64,000 nucleotides of DNA from GCA-2720865 sp047630275 (GTDB lineage Bacteria > Bdellovibrionota > Bacteriovoracia > Bacteriovoracales > Bacteriovoracaceae). Position numbers and translations under genes: made by a program. This document shows, piece after piece, positions 28,091 through 37,183 of this stretch. The stretch lies in contig JBLHVN010000002.1 in NCBI GenBank assembly GCA_047630275.1, positions 992,001-1,056,000 on the forward strand, written 5' to 3'. The notes under the pieces are model-generated. The model did no database searches. It had not been told where the DNA came from and saw only the letters and a list, made by a program, of their open reading frames with translations. How positions within the stretch are numbered: the first letter of the stretch is position 1; the number at the start of each line of letters is the position of its first letter.

Positions 28091-28297
28091 ATGAAAATTG
28101 ATAACGACCCTAAATTGCTGCTTACAAACCAGAAAGGTCAATCATTCATTGAATTTGTCCTACTTTTGGTAATGCTAATAGGTATTAGCTATGGACTCCT
28201 AGCAGGAATAAATGGAAACGTTGCGAAAAGGTGGAAGGCCCTAGTCTCCATCATTGTAAAGCCCACAGACTCTTCACTAGCCCTCAGAGGCGAATAA
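28091..28297 (+). CDS. Small TadE/pseudopilin-like protein
   Basis: This 68-residue protein has one feature: a class III signal-like N-terminus. Residues ~16-40 read KGQSFIEFVLLLVMLIGIS, where a cut after Gly would leave Glu at position +5 followed by a ~20-residue hydrophobic helix, as in type IV pilins, Flp pilins and TadE proteins. The remaining ~28 residues are a short soluble tail. No tad or pil genes are near, so it is an orphan. It lies 13 bp upstream of glpK with no obvious link. Its short length but good fit to the pilin pattern makes a real gene likely. Confidence 0.6.
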   Translation: MKIDNDPKLLLTNQKGQSFIEFVLLLVMLIGISYGLLAGINGNVAKRWKALVSIIVKPTDSSLALRGE

Positions 28298-28310
28298 TCT
28301 AAGGACATTT

Positions 28311-29801
28311 ATGAATTACTTACTTGCAATTGATCAAGGCACTACAGGTACAACTGCTGTCCTAGTCGATACAGTAAACTATAAAATTGTTGCAAAAGAG
28401 AACCAAGAATTTCCTCAAATCTTTCCTTCGCCAGGTCTTGTTGAACATGATCTAAATGATATTTGGAAAACAGTTGAATATACAGTTAAAGAAGTTTTAT
28501 CTACAGCAAAAGTCTCACCTACTGATATCTCGGCTATAGGAATAACAAATCAGAGAGAAACAATTTGTCCTTTTAATCGCAAAGGAAAACCACTACATAA
28601 CGCAATTGTTTGGCAAGACCGTAGAACTGGTCAATTTTGTGAGGATTTAAAGAAAAGTGGGAAAGAAGCTTTGATTAAATCTAAAACGGGATTGCCTGTT
28701 GATCCTTATTTTTCTGGAAGCAAGATAAACTGGCTTTTAAATAATAGTGAAGAAGTAAAAGAAGCGCTTGAAAGAAATGATCTCTTAATTGGAAATATAG
28801 ATACCTTTCTACTTTACAAGCTTACTGGATGTGAAAGTTTTTTCACAGAAGGCTCTAATGCCTCTAGAACCATGCTTTATAATATTAATGATGGGAAGTG
28901 GGACGAAGAATTATGTCAAATTCTCGGTGTTCCTCAAACGATTTTACCTAAAGTAAAAAATAGCTTCGATGAATTTGGTCTTACTAAAGGACTTAGTTTT
29001 CTACCTGATGGGATACCCATCACTGGGATCTTAGGCGATCAACAGTCAGCTCTTTTTGGTCAAGCAGGAATAAAGAAAGGTGACTTAAAATGTACCTATG
29101 GAACAGGGGCTTTTATCCTCCTAAACACGGGAGAAAAACCTTTTGTGTCAAAGAATGGGCTTATTACTACTGTTGCTTATCAACGAGATGGAAAAACCTA
29201 TTATGCACTTGAAGGTTCATCTTATATTGCAGGGGCAGCGGTACAATGGCTCAGGGATAATTTAAATCTATTCCCAAGCAGCCCTGATGTTGAAGACATG
29301 GCCCTCAAAGTGAAAAACCTAAGTGAAATGGAAAATATCCTTTTCTTTCCCTTCTTTACTGGAATTGGTTCTCCATATTGGGAAAGTGAGGCCAAGGCGG
29401 CTATAGTAGGCTTAACTCGAGATACCAATAATCATCATCTTTCATTAGCTTGCCTAGACGGAATCTGTCTATCTATTGAAGACCTAATCCGCTCAATGAG
29501 ATCAGATTCGGGTCTGGAGATTAAAACATTAAAAGTTGATGGCGGAGCTGTTTCAAATAATTTGTTGATGGAAACTCAAGCTACAATTTCAAATACTCAA
29601 ATAATTAGGCCACAAGTAATAGAAACCACAGCGTTTGGGGCATGTTTAGCTGCTGCTATTGGCGCTAAGATTATCGATATCGATTCCCTTGATAACCTAT
29701 GGAAAGAAGATCGAGTCTTCTCTCCTTGCACTGAAAAAATTAAACATTATGAGAAGAAAAAGATTCAATGGACTAAAACCATAGAAAAACTCTACTTATA
29801 A
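28311..29801 (+). CDS. glpK: Glycerol kinase
   Basis: GlpK phosphorylates glycerol to glycerol 3-phosphate for lipid synthesis or catabolism. The FGGY-kinase N-terminal phosphate loop AIDQGTTGTTAVLVD is at residues 6-20, WQDRRT follows near 104, GDQQSALFGQ near 243, and the second-lobe segment KVDGGAVSNN near 403. Length (496) is normal. AAGGA precedes the ATG. There is no glpF or glpD beside it. The stop overlaps the end of convergent radA by 6 bp. Confidence 0.95.
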   Translation: MNYLLAIDQGTTGTTAVLVDTVNYKIVAKENQEFPQIFPSPGLVEHDLNDIWKTVEYTVKEVLSTAKVSPTDISAIGITNQRETICPFNRKGKPLHNAIVWQDRRTGQFCEDLKKSGKEALIKSKTGLPVDPYFSGSKINWLLNNSEEVKEALERNDLLIGNIDTFLLYKLTGCESFFTEGSNASRTMLYNINDGKWDEELCQILGVPQTILPKVKNSFDEFGLTKGLSFLPDGIPITGILGDQQSALFGQAGIKKGDLKCTYGTGAFILLNTGEKPFVSKNGLITTVAYQRDGKTYYALEGSSYIAGAAVQWLRDNLNLFPSSPDVEDMALKVKNLSEMENILFFPFFTGIGSPYWESEAKAAIVGLTRDTNNHHLSLACLDGICLSIEDLIRSMRSDSGLEIKTLKVDGGAVSNNLLMETQATISNTQIIRPQVIETTAFGACLAAAIGAKIIDIDSLDNLWKEDRVFSPCTEKIKHYEKKKIQWTKTIEKLYL

Positions 29802-31163
29802 ATATTTAGTAATCTCTTTTACTGATCTGAGCCCAACCATTTTAAAAGGGAATTTCTTGTTCTGAAACTCCTCTTTAACTTTTTGACTAGTTATTACTTT
29901 TTTAAAGTTTAAATGTCCCATTTCGTTCAAACGTTTTTCCATCTGTGGGATCTTTCTTATCTCCCCTGTTAAACCCACTTCCCCAATAAAGACTGTCCCT
30001 TCAGGAATTTCAGATTTCTTAAAAGAAGAAATGATAGAGGCTAGTACACTTAGATCAGCTTCTCTTTGGGTGAGTTTAATTCCTCCTGCAATGTTTACAT
30101 AAATATCACTTGAGATAAGGCTTATATCTAAATACTTCTCTAATACAGCAACAATCATGGCGACCCGATTAGAGTCAAGCCCATGAGTCGTTCTTCTTCC
30201 TGATCCATATTTATTTTCAACCACTAATGCTTGAATCTCCACAAATAGAGGCCTACTCCCTTCAAGAACACATGTAAGACTTCTTCCATAGGCATCCTTG
30301 GTTAATCCGTCGACAAAGTATTCTGATGGATTTTTTACTTCTTCTAACCCTGTTTCCTTCATTTCAAATAAGCCCACTTCATTAGTATTTCCAAATCTAT
30401 TCTTTATGGCCCTGACTATTCTATACTGTCCGAATTGATCTCCTTCAAAATAGAGAACCGTATCAACCATATGTTCTAAGATTTTAGGACCGGCTATATG
30501 ACCGTCTTTTGTTATATGACCTACAATAAAACAATTAATCCCCCGAGCTTTTACTTGATTCATAATTTCGTAAGTAACTTCCCTGATCTGGGAAACTGTA
30601 CCAGGAGGCGATGTAATATCCTCCGAAACTGTGGTTTGAATGGAGTCTATGACTACAAACTGTGGTTTAATTCTGCTAATTTCTTCAAGAATCGATTGCC
30701 AGGAAGTTTCATTTAAAACGAAGAATGTTCCCTCATTAATCCCTAAGCGCTTTGCTCTATTGGCAATCTGCCCAACGCTTTCCTCACCGCTTATATAGAG
30801 GACATTTCCAATTTTCTTTTTTGCTAGATTATCCATTACTTTAGTAAGCAAGGTTGATTTTCCAATTCCAGGTTCTCCTCCAACAAGTATTAAACTACCG
30901 CTGGCAATTCCACCACCTAAGACGCGGTCAAACTCAGAGATTCCTGTATTGATCCTTTTATAAGATTCTGAAGTGATATCTTCAATTAGTTGAGCGGTAT
31001 TTCTGCCGTTTCCAGTGTTTACCCCTTTATGCTTAGCTTTTTCATTCTTTTTCTTTTCTTCTATAAAAGAGTTCCATGAATTACATTCTCGGCATTGACC
31101 AGACCATTTAGGGCTATTCAAACCACAGTTTTCACAAATGAAGATAGTATCTTTTTTGGCCAT
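29796..31163 (-). CDS. radA: DNA repair protein RadA (Sms)
   Basis: RadA is a RecA-like helicase that drives branch migration during recombination and DNA repair. It has the N-terminal zinc finger CENCG...CREC (residues 9-29), Walker A GGEPGIGKST at ~94-103, the RadA-specific KNRFG motif near 254, and a C-terminal Lon-like domain (GEVGLTGEIRKI). Length (455) matches E. coli (460). It lies 13 bp downstream of ligA on the same strand. Its ribosome-binding site AGGAG is in the right arm of a long hairpin that overlaps the ligA stop, so translation is probably coupled to ligA. Confidence 0.96.
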   Translation of the reverse strand: MAKKDTIFICENCGLNSPKWSGQCRECNSWNSFIEEKKKNEKAKHKGVNTGNGRNTAQLIEDITSESYKRINTGISEFDRVLGGGIASGSLILVGGEPGIGKSTLLTKVMDNLAKKKIGNVLYISGEESVGQIANRAKRLGINEGTFFVLNETSWQSILEEISRIKPQFVVIDSIQTTVSEDITSPPGTVSQIREVTYEIMNQVKARGINCFIVGHITKDGHIAGPKILEHMVDTVLYFEGDQFGQYRIVRAIKNRFGNTNEVGLFEMKETGLEEVKNPSEYFVDGLTKDAYGRSLTCVLEGSRPLFVEIQALVVENKYGSGRRTTHGLDSNRVAMIVAVLEKYLDISLISSDIYVNIAGGIKLTQREADLSVLASIISSFKKSEIPEGTVFIGEVGLTGEIRKIPQMEKRLNEMGHLNFKKVITSQKVKEEFQNKKFPFKMVGLRSVKEITKYL

Positions 31164-31165
31164 TT

Positions 31166-31193
31166 TTAATAGTCTCCTAGAGGAGACTATTAA
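31166..31193 (-). promoter_or_regulatory. Hairpin hiding the radA ribosome-binding site
   Basis: A 28-bp inverted repeat has 13-bp arms (TTAATAGTCTCCT and AGGAGACTATTAA) around a 2-bp centre. In the minus-strand mRNA it forms a 12-bp stem with a UCUA loop. The left arm is the end of ligA with its UAG stop in the loop; the right arm contains the radA ribosome-binding site AGGAG. A ribosome ending ligA would open it. Confidence 0.6.
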
Positions 31194-33051
31194 GATCTTC
31201 CTCAGATATGATTTCTATACCAAGCTCGGTAGCTTTCTTAAATTTACTGGAAGCTGATGTCTGTTGATTAGTTAGCAAGATATCTGTGTTCTTGGAGATT
31301 GAACTAACGACAGTACCTCCAATGGATCTTATCTTTGCTTCAACGAGGGTTCTTTTTTCAGAAAGACTTCCCGTGATGGCAATCTTCTTTCCACTTAAAG
31401 TCCCCGCAATCTCTTTAGGTGCTTCAAACTTGAAACCTAGTTTCCCTAACCCCTTAATCAGCTTCTCTTTTTCATGAATAGAGCTTAAGAACTCAACTGA
31501 TGATTTTTCTGCGAAACCATCAATATTCATAAGGTCTTCTAGCTTTATCTTCAATATCTTATCAATAGTGTTAAATCCGCTTGAGACAACTTTTTCACAT
31601 TTATTATAAGCTCCACCTTGTATGCCTAATGCGCTTAAGAAAGTTGTAAAGTCGACTGCCTTGGATTTTTCGATATTCAGAAGAAGTTTTTCCTCAAGTT
31701 TGTCTTTCACCTTATCCAGCTCAAGAAGCTGGCCCTTCTTAATGCTATAGAGATCTTCAATCTTATTAACCACTCCCTTTAAGATCATTTCATCTAGTCT
31801 CTTTGAGCTTAGATCATCTATTCCAATCTTTTGAATAAAATTCAATATCGATTCTTTATTCTTTCCTGGGCAATTTTCATTTACGCAAATTATTCTGATA
31901 TCGACGGTTTCAGTCTTTTCATTACATGAAGGGCATTCTGAAGGTACTGAAAACTTCCCATTTCCATATTTTGAAACAGATAGGAACTTAGGTATGACTT
32001 CTCCGGAGCGAACGATTTCAATCTCATCCCCCGTTTTCAATTCATACTGCTTAACCATGCCATAATTATGAAGGGTAACCCTTGAAATCTTAGCTCCACT
32101 TAATTCAACAGGCTCTACTTCAGCTACAGGAGTTAAGATTCCATTTCTTGAAACAGACCATTTTATTTCATTAATTATAGTTTTCTTTGTATCACCTTGG
32201 TATTTGAAGGCTATCTTAAATCTAGGATGATGAGCTGTTGCCCCAAGCTCTTCATGAAGAGCAATTTCATTTAAACTTATTACCAGTCCATCTATTTGAT
32301 ATTCACCCGTTGACATAAACTCAGCAGCATAATTGAGCTCTTTCTTTAAAGAACTAAAGTTTTTATGTAGTTTAAACTCCTCAGGGGTAAAGCCGTAAGA
32401 ACTTAAAATCTTCTCTTTTTCAAGTTCATACTTTAAGGGTTGTTTATCATCAATAAGATCAAAGGCTCTAAACTCAATATACCGGCAAAGCTCTATGCTC
32501 TCTTTTCTAGAAATAAGACCTGCAACTATATTTCTTTGAGAGGTAGGCTTCTCTTGGCCAATAATTACCATTTCTTCAGAAAGGAGGTAAAAATTCTTTT
32601 CATCACAAAAAAGTTCACCACGAACTTCAAGTTTATTTTTACTAGAAATGGTTTTAGGAACAGTACTGATCCACTTAACCTTTTCAGTTATATCTTCACC
32701 AAATGAGCCATCTCCTCTGGTTTTTGCGATCAATAGCTTTCCGTCTTCATATTCAATCGAACAACTAACACCATCAATCTTCAAAGTACTAACCACGGGC
32801 CGACCTTCAACCCACTTTTCAAGGTCATCGGCTTTATAGGTTTTATTTAAAGAAAGCATCTTAGTCTTATGTTGAACTTTATTACCAGTTTGCGTCGACC
32901 CAACTATTTCAAGGGTCGAATTCTCTGGGTCAATCTTACGTAGCTTTTCTTCGAGTTTATCATACTCAGAATCTTTGATTTCAGGTCGCCCTTGATAATA
33001 CAAAGCTTTATGATGTTTTATAAGGGCTTCAAGTTCCTCAATTTTTTCCAC
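31177..33051 (-). CDS. ligA: NAD-dependent DNA ligase
   Basis: LigA seals nicks using NAD+, joining Okazaki fragments. The adenylation domain has the nucleophile Lys91 in LKIDG, the N-terminal Ia domain has YYQGRPEIKDSEYD, and the OB fold, a four-Cys zinc finger (CPSC...CVNENC), a helix-hairpin-helix region (~420-530) and a C-terminal BRCT domain (~550-624) follow. At 624 residues it is ~45 shorter than E. coli LigA (671), with trimming spread through the sequence rather than one missing domain. It starts at GTG with GGAG 6 nt upstream. Confidence 0.95.
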   Translation of the reverse strand: MEKIEELEALIKHHKALYYQGRPEIKDSEYDKLEEKLRKIDPENSTLEIVGSTQTGNKVQHKTKMLSLNKTYKADDLEKWVEGRPVVSTLKIDGVSCSIEYEDGKLLIAKTRGDGSFGEDITEKVKWISTVPKTISSKNKLEVRGELFCDEKNFYLLSEEMVIIGQEKPTSQRNIVAGLISRKESIELCRYIEFRAFDLIDDKQPLKYELEKEKILSSYGFTPEEFKLHKNFSSLKKELNYAAEFMSTGEYQIDGLVISLNEIALHEELGATAHHPRFKIAFKYQGDTKKTIINEIKWSVSRNGILTPVAEVEPVELSGAKISRVTLHNYGMVKQYELKTGDEIEIVRSGEVIPKFLSVSKYGNGKFSVPSECPSCNEKTETVDIRIICVNENCPGKNKESILNFIQKIGIDDLSSKRLDEMILKGVVNKIEDLYSIKKGQLLELDKVKDKLEEKLLLNIEKSKAVDFTTFLSALGIQGGAYNKCEKVVSSGFNTIDKILKIKLEDLMNIDGFAEKSSVEFLSSIHEKEKLIKGLGKLGFKFEAPKEIAGTLSGKKIAITGSLSEKRTLVEAKIRSIGGTVVSSISKNTDILLTNQQTSASSKFKKATELGIEIISEEDLNSLL

Positions 33052-33063
33052 TAATTACTCCGA

Positions 33064-34533
33064 CTAGAATGTAAAAGTCGCCCCAACTTTAAAAGTGTTT
33101 TCTTTCAATTTCAAAGATTGGGAGGTGGCATTGAACTTAGCTTTATTTGAAGTAACTTCATAGGCACCTAGCAGTGAAATATTTGGACTGTAGGCATAGC
33201 TACCACCAAATTCCATTCCATAACTAGAGGCAGAATCAGCTGGACCGTAAATGGTAACATCTTCTTCAAAACCAGCGTTAAATAAAAAGGATAATTCCAT
33301 ATGAATTCTATATTGCTTTTGAAGAGGCATGCTACCCCTAGCTCCCATTAATAGGCCTTTAAATCCAAACTCAGTAAACCCATCAGCAACCTGAGTGTCT
33401 AGCCCGTAGGAATAGCTTCCGTAACCAATGAAGCCATCAACCTGAGGTCCATAGAAATAACCCATAGGTAAATACTTATAACCCATTCTAACTTCGTACT
33501 TAGAAATAGTGGCAGAATTACTATTGTTAACAAGAGTCCCTTCATCTTTTTTCAAGCTGCCAAGCTTTCTTCCAATCTCTAATGACGCCCAATAGTTTCT
33601 AGTGGCCCAGATTTCACCTAAAATATCGATCCCTAAAAGGATTCCCTTTATTTTGTTTTGCTGGGTTGAGATTTTAGTTGCTGAGCCAGTTCCTAAATGA
33701 AAAAAGAGCCCCATTCTACCCATTTTCCCGAATTCATATTCAGAGGTGTCATTGTATGTTTCTTGCTTAACAACTTCTTTCGTTTCTTTTTGATCAAAGT
33801 TAATCCAGTCCTCTAAAGCTAACCTTTTATTTCCTTCATAGATTATTACCTTTCCTTGAGATTGGTTTTCAGCAACGTGAAAGATCTTTCCTTCAGCTAT
33901 CTTTTCCTTTTCCCAATCAACAATCTCTTTTAAGAGGGGGTGTCTCTTCTTTCTAACAGGTCTTTCAAGAAACAGTTTATCCCCAGCTCTGATTCCAGAA
34001 GCCTTTCCGAGATCAATAGTAAACTGATTACCTAACACACCCACAACTCTAGCGTCGTACGGAATAGTCTTTTCAAATAAAGCGAGCCAATTTTTTAATG
34101 TTTGTACAATGACAGTAATATCATCAGTCTTTAAGATGGTCTTTTCGCTAAAATAGATATCATCACCATTCTCCCCTATAACTTTAATTTGAAGTTCGGT
34201 TCCTCTAGATTTTGTATCGATTCTAATTTTTATTAAGCTTCCTGCTTTGGTTTTTTCGGAAAGTATCTTAAGAACCTCTGGGTTTTCAAGATAGGTATCT
34301 AAGTTCTTTTTAAAATTTCCAAGGATGTCTAAGATTTCTGAATTACTTTGGTAGTAGCACCAATCCCCATTCTTTAAATATTTTTCTAGGTCTTCAAAAA
34401 CTTTATAGGCAACCGCTCCACCAACTGTGTCCTTTATTGGTAGTAGCATACACCGTCTCATGCTCTGGCCGGCGCTAACCTTTAGTGAAACCACCATAAG
34501 AGTAATGGCTAATAAGTATTTGAAGTTATTCAT
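33064..34533 (-). CDS. Secreted protein with C-terminal beta-barrel
   Basis: The 489-residue protein has a signal peptide (residues ~1-22, cut after VSA). Residues ~25-150 form an alpha/beta domain of the kind seen in FlgT or TolB-N-like periplasmic proteins (RCMLLPIKDTVGGAVAYKVFEDL). Residues ~160-235 contain an SH3-like strand block (VVGVLGNQFTIDLGKASGIRAGDKLFL) similar to the FlgT C-terminal domain. The last ~230 residues are barrel-like, ending in KVGATFTF. So the layout is a periplasmic sensing or binding part fused to an outer-membrane barrel. I assign no function. It lies just upstream of ligA on the same strand. Confidence 0.65.
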   Translation of the reverse strand: MNNFKYLLAITLMVVSLKVSAGQSMRRCMLLPIKDTVGGAVAYKVFEDLEKYLKNGDWCYYQSNSEILDILGNFKKNLDTYLENPEVLKILSEKTKAGSLIKIRIDTKSRGTELQIKVIGENGDDIYFSEKTILKTDDITVIVQTLKNWLALFEKTIPYDARVVGVLGNQFTIDLGKASGIRAGDKLFLERPVRKKRHPLLKEIVDWEKEKIAEGKIFHVAENQSQGKVIIYEGNKRLALEDWINFDQKETKEVVKQETYNDTSEYEFGKMGRMGLFFHLGTGSATKISTQQNKIKGILLGIDILGEIWATRNYWASLEIGRKLGSLKKDEGTLVNNSNSATISKYEVRMGYKYLPMGYFYGPQVDGFIGYGSYSYGLDTQVADGFTEFGFKGLLMGARGSMPLQKQYRIHMELSFLFNAGFEEDVTIYGPADSASSYGMEFGGSYAYSPNISLLGAYEVTSNKAKFNATSQSLKLKENTFKVGATFTF

Positions 34534-34640
34534 ACTGAATGTTTCCTTTATAGAATTCTCTTTTATTTTATTACGGGAAACATGGACTGGAAATTAAGTC
34601 TACTCATGCACCGCAACATTGTTCAATTATCTATATTGAT

Positions 34641-34655
34641 TATAATAACTTAGTG
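34641..34655 (+). promoter_or_regulatory. -10 box abutting a GTG start; possible leaderless mRNA
   Basis: TATAAT at 34641-34646 lies 6 bp before the GTG at 34653, so transcription would be expected to begin at or next to the start codon. A weak TTGTTC is 16 bp upstream of the -10 box. There is no ribosome-binding site in between. Confidence 0.4.
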
Positions 34656-35828
34656 TCCAGTATCTCATTAGATTCATTTTCAAACAAAAAAGTTGCCCTA
34701 GTTCTCTCGGGAGGTGTAGCTAAAGCTGCCGCCTGGCATTTGGGCGTCGCATTGGCCCTTACTGAACTTGGCTTCACTTTAAAAAATAACGATTCAAAAC
34801 CTAGTGAATTTGAAATCGGAACTTATGTAGGCTCATCTGCAGGTGCCTTAATAAGCTTATTTTTTGCAAGCGGCCTATCTCCAATGGATCTTATTGAGGC
34901 CCATCTCGATGGGAGCAATAGTAAGATAAGGCCCATTACTTATAGAGATATGCTAGCTCTAAAGAGGCCAATGAAAAACCCTCCTAAGAGTAAGAACTAT
35001 GATCCCTTTGAAGGATTCCCAACAATGATAAAGAGGCTTTTATCGCCACTTATGGGTGTCTCAGGCTTATTCTCTACTACGGGCTTAAGAAACTATATAG
35101 AAGAGAACGTCATCATCTCTAATTCGTTTGAAGATTATAAAAGCGATTTGTTCATAGTTGCTACTCAACTAGATCACTCAAGAAAGGTAATCTTCAGCAA
35201 ATATAATTATCCAAACCCAACTCATGACAACACTGCAACTTACTATACTGATATACCAGTTATTGAAAGTGTCGCGGCAAGCATGAGTGTTCCTCCATTC
35301 TATAGTCCATATCCGGTAGTGAATCCTCATACGGGAAAGACTGATTATTATATTGATGGAGAAATTCGAGAAACCTTATCTACTCATGTTGGCGTAGATA
35401 ATAAATGTGAATACCTTATAAGTTCTTGGACTCATACGCCCTATCACTTTTTTGATGAAGTTGGCTCATTAATTAATTACGGACTTCCTGCTATATGTAC
35501 TCAGTCAATTTACTTAATGATTCAGAAAAAGATCGTCTCAGCTCGTGCTAGGCATGATTCATCAAAAGACATTATTGATACTGTGAATGATTATCTTAAA
35601 AAAGAAAAATTTGAGAATATTCAAAGAAAGCAGCTCATTAATATCTTAGAACGTAAACTTAACTACAATCCTAATGTTAAGTTTATAGATATTTATCCTA
35701 AACATAATAATTATAAAATATTCTTTCAAAATTCATTTTCCCTAAATCCAGAGAAGATGAGCCACCTAGTGACAGGCGGGTACAAAAGAACACTTGAGGT
35801 TTTTAAAAATAAAGAATGGGAAGAATAG
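34653..35828 (+). CDS. Patatin-like phospholipase
   Basis: The protein belongs to the patatin family of Ser-Asp dyad lipid hydrolases. The oxyanion loop is SGGVAKAAAWHLG (residues ~19-31), the nucleophile elbow is GSSAG near 61-65, and the catalytic Asp is in YYIDGE, a DGE form of the more common DGG/DGA. Length is 391 residues. No signal peptide is visible, so it is cytoplasmic or exported by another route. The gene starts at GTG with no ribosome-binding site. Its end overlaps the following lytic transglycosylase by 13 bp, so a lipid-active and a wall-active enzyme are produced together. If the host is a predator, a role in prey digestion is possible but only inferred. Confidence 0.88.
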   Translation: MSSISLDSFSNKKVALVLSGGVAKAAAWHLGVALALTELGFTLKNNDSKPSEFEIGTYVGSSAGALISLFFASGLSPMDLIEAHLDGSNSKIRPITYRDMLALKRPMKNPPKSKNYDPFEGFPTMIKRLLSPLMGVSGLFSTTGLRNYIEENVIISNSFEDYKSDLFIVATQLDHSRKVIFSKYNYPNPTHDNTATYYTDIPVIESVAASMSVPPFYSPYPVVNPHTGKTDYYIDGEIRETLSTHVGVDNKCEYLISSWTHTPYHFFDEVGSLINYGLPAICTQSIYLMIQKKIVSARARHDSSKDIIDTVNDYLKKEKFENIQRKQLINILERKLNYNPNVKFIDIYPKHNNYKIFFQNSFSLNPEKMSHLVTGGYKRTLEVFKNKEWEE

Positions 35829-37183
35829 TAATATTAATTTCTCTATTTTACTCAAGTCTCACATTCTCATTAGTTCCAGAGAATATTTTTCAAAATGACT
35901 TAGAAATAATTGAATTGCTTGGAAACAAGATAAATGTTGCAAAAAACAATAGCGCTATTCCTTTTTCTATAAAAGAAGTTGATGCAATCTTAAGTGATCC
36001 AAAATCATTGGTTTATAAAGACTTCAAAATCAATGACTATTTTTATAAAGATGTTAAGTTTTGGTTTTACATCTACACTGTCTTTCATTCCCACCATGTT
36101 GTTATGCATGACAAAGAAAATTTATCCTTAATCTATGATGTCATAGAGTATGAAGAGTTAAAGAATAGTAACCTAAGTGAATACACAAAGTTTGCCCTTC
36201 AATCCCGTCTAACAGATGAGCGTATTAAAACGATTAGAAAAGACTTTGTTCATCTAAGAAAGAATAAAGCCAAAACAAATAATCAGAAGAAAATAATTGC
36301 AGCACTCGAAAAGGTTGGCTTTAAGATTCCGCCACCTTCAAGAAAAAGGACGAAATTATTCAAAGGTCTTGCGAAAAATTTAAGAACACAAACTGGCCAA
36401 AAAGACAGCATCCAAAACGGAATTGAGTCTTTTGAAATTTATAAAGAAACTTTCTTCGAATGGCTAGATTACTTTAAGCTTCCAAAGGAGCTCATCTGGA
36501 TTAGCTTTCTTGAATCAAGCTTTAATGTAAAGGCCAAGTCGAAAGTCGGAGCCACAGGTGTCTGGCAATTCATGAGAAGAATTGGAAAGTATTTTATGCC
36601 TTATAATAAACGTAAAGATGGCAGGCTAAGTCCAGTAATGAGTACCTTAGCTGCATTTCATTTACTCCACCAAAATAAAAAGATCTTAAAAGGATGGGAT
36701 TTAGCCATTCCTGCTTATAACTCTGGAACAAAACATCTTATTAAGGCTAGACGAAAACTAAAGAAGAAGCGCCCATCATTAGAAGAGATTTTGGAAAAGT
36801 ATGATCATCCTCACATGGGTTTTGCTAGCAAGAACTTTTACAGTGAATTCTTAGCTTTAACTCATGCGATGGCATATAGGGAACTCTTCTATAATGTTAA
36901 GAACCTTAAGACCTCAAAGAGAAAGATCAATGTCTTTTTAACAAAATGCAAAATCAAGGTGAAGGACTTTAACCGGAAGGTTGTTAAAAGGACTCCTCAC
37001 ACTCGTGATATGAACAAACATTTAAAAAATAAGAAGCATTGGTATAAGAGAGGAACAATTCTTTTTAGTGACATCAATCTCACGAGTAAGAAATACCTAA
37101 AGTTAACAATGAAGCAGCTCAGAAGAAAATATCCAAAGAATTATAAGGACTATTTAAAGGGTCATAGTTGTTCAACTAAGTAA
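35816..37183 (+). CDS. Lytic transglycosylase (MltD/SLT-like)
   Basis: This 455-residue protein has a signal peptide (residues ~1-19) and an SLT catalytic domain at ~215-350. The catalytic Glu lies in ISFLESSFNVKAKSK, followed by GATGVWQFMR and AIPAYNSGTKH. The spacing resembles the MltD group, although no LysM domain follows. The C-terminal ~100 residues are very Lys/Arg-rich and may bind the wall or acidic polymers. The N-terminal ~190 residues are not recognised. It overlaps the patatin gene, and it converges on the gene ending at 37162 with a 22-bp overlap. This is the second lytic transglycosylase in the window. Confidence 0.85.
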   Translation: MGRIVILISLFYSSLTFSLVPENIFQNDLEIIELLGNKINVAKNNSAIPFSIKEVDAILSDPKSLVYKDFKINDYFYKDVKFWFYIYTVFHSHHVVMHDKENLSLIYDVIEYEELKNSNLSEYTKFALQSRLTDERIKTIRKDFVHLRKNKAKTNNQKKIIAALEKVGFKIPPPSRKRTKLFKGLAKNLRTQTGQKDSIQNGIESFEIYKETFFEWLDYFKLPKELIWISFLESSFNVKAKSKVGATGVWQFMRRIGKYFMPYNKRKDGRLSPVMSTLAAFHLLHQNKKILKGWDLAIPAYNSGTKHLIKARRKLKKKRPSLEEILEKYDHPHMGFASKNFYSEFLALTHAMAYRELFYNVKNLKTSKRKINVFLTKCKIKVKDFNRKVVKRTPHTRDMNKHLKNKKHWYKRGTILFSDINLTSKKYLKLTMKQLRRKYPKNYKDYLKGHSCSTK

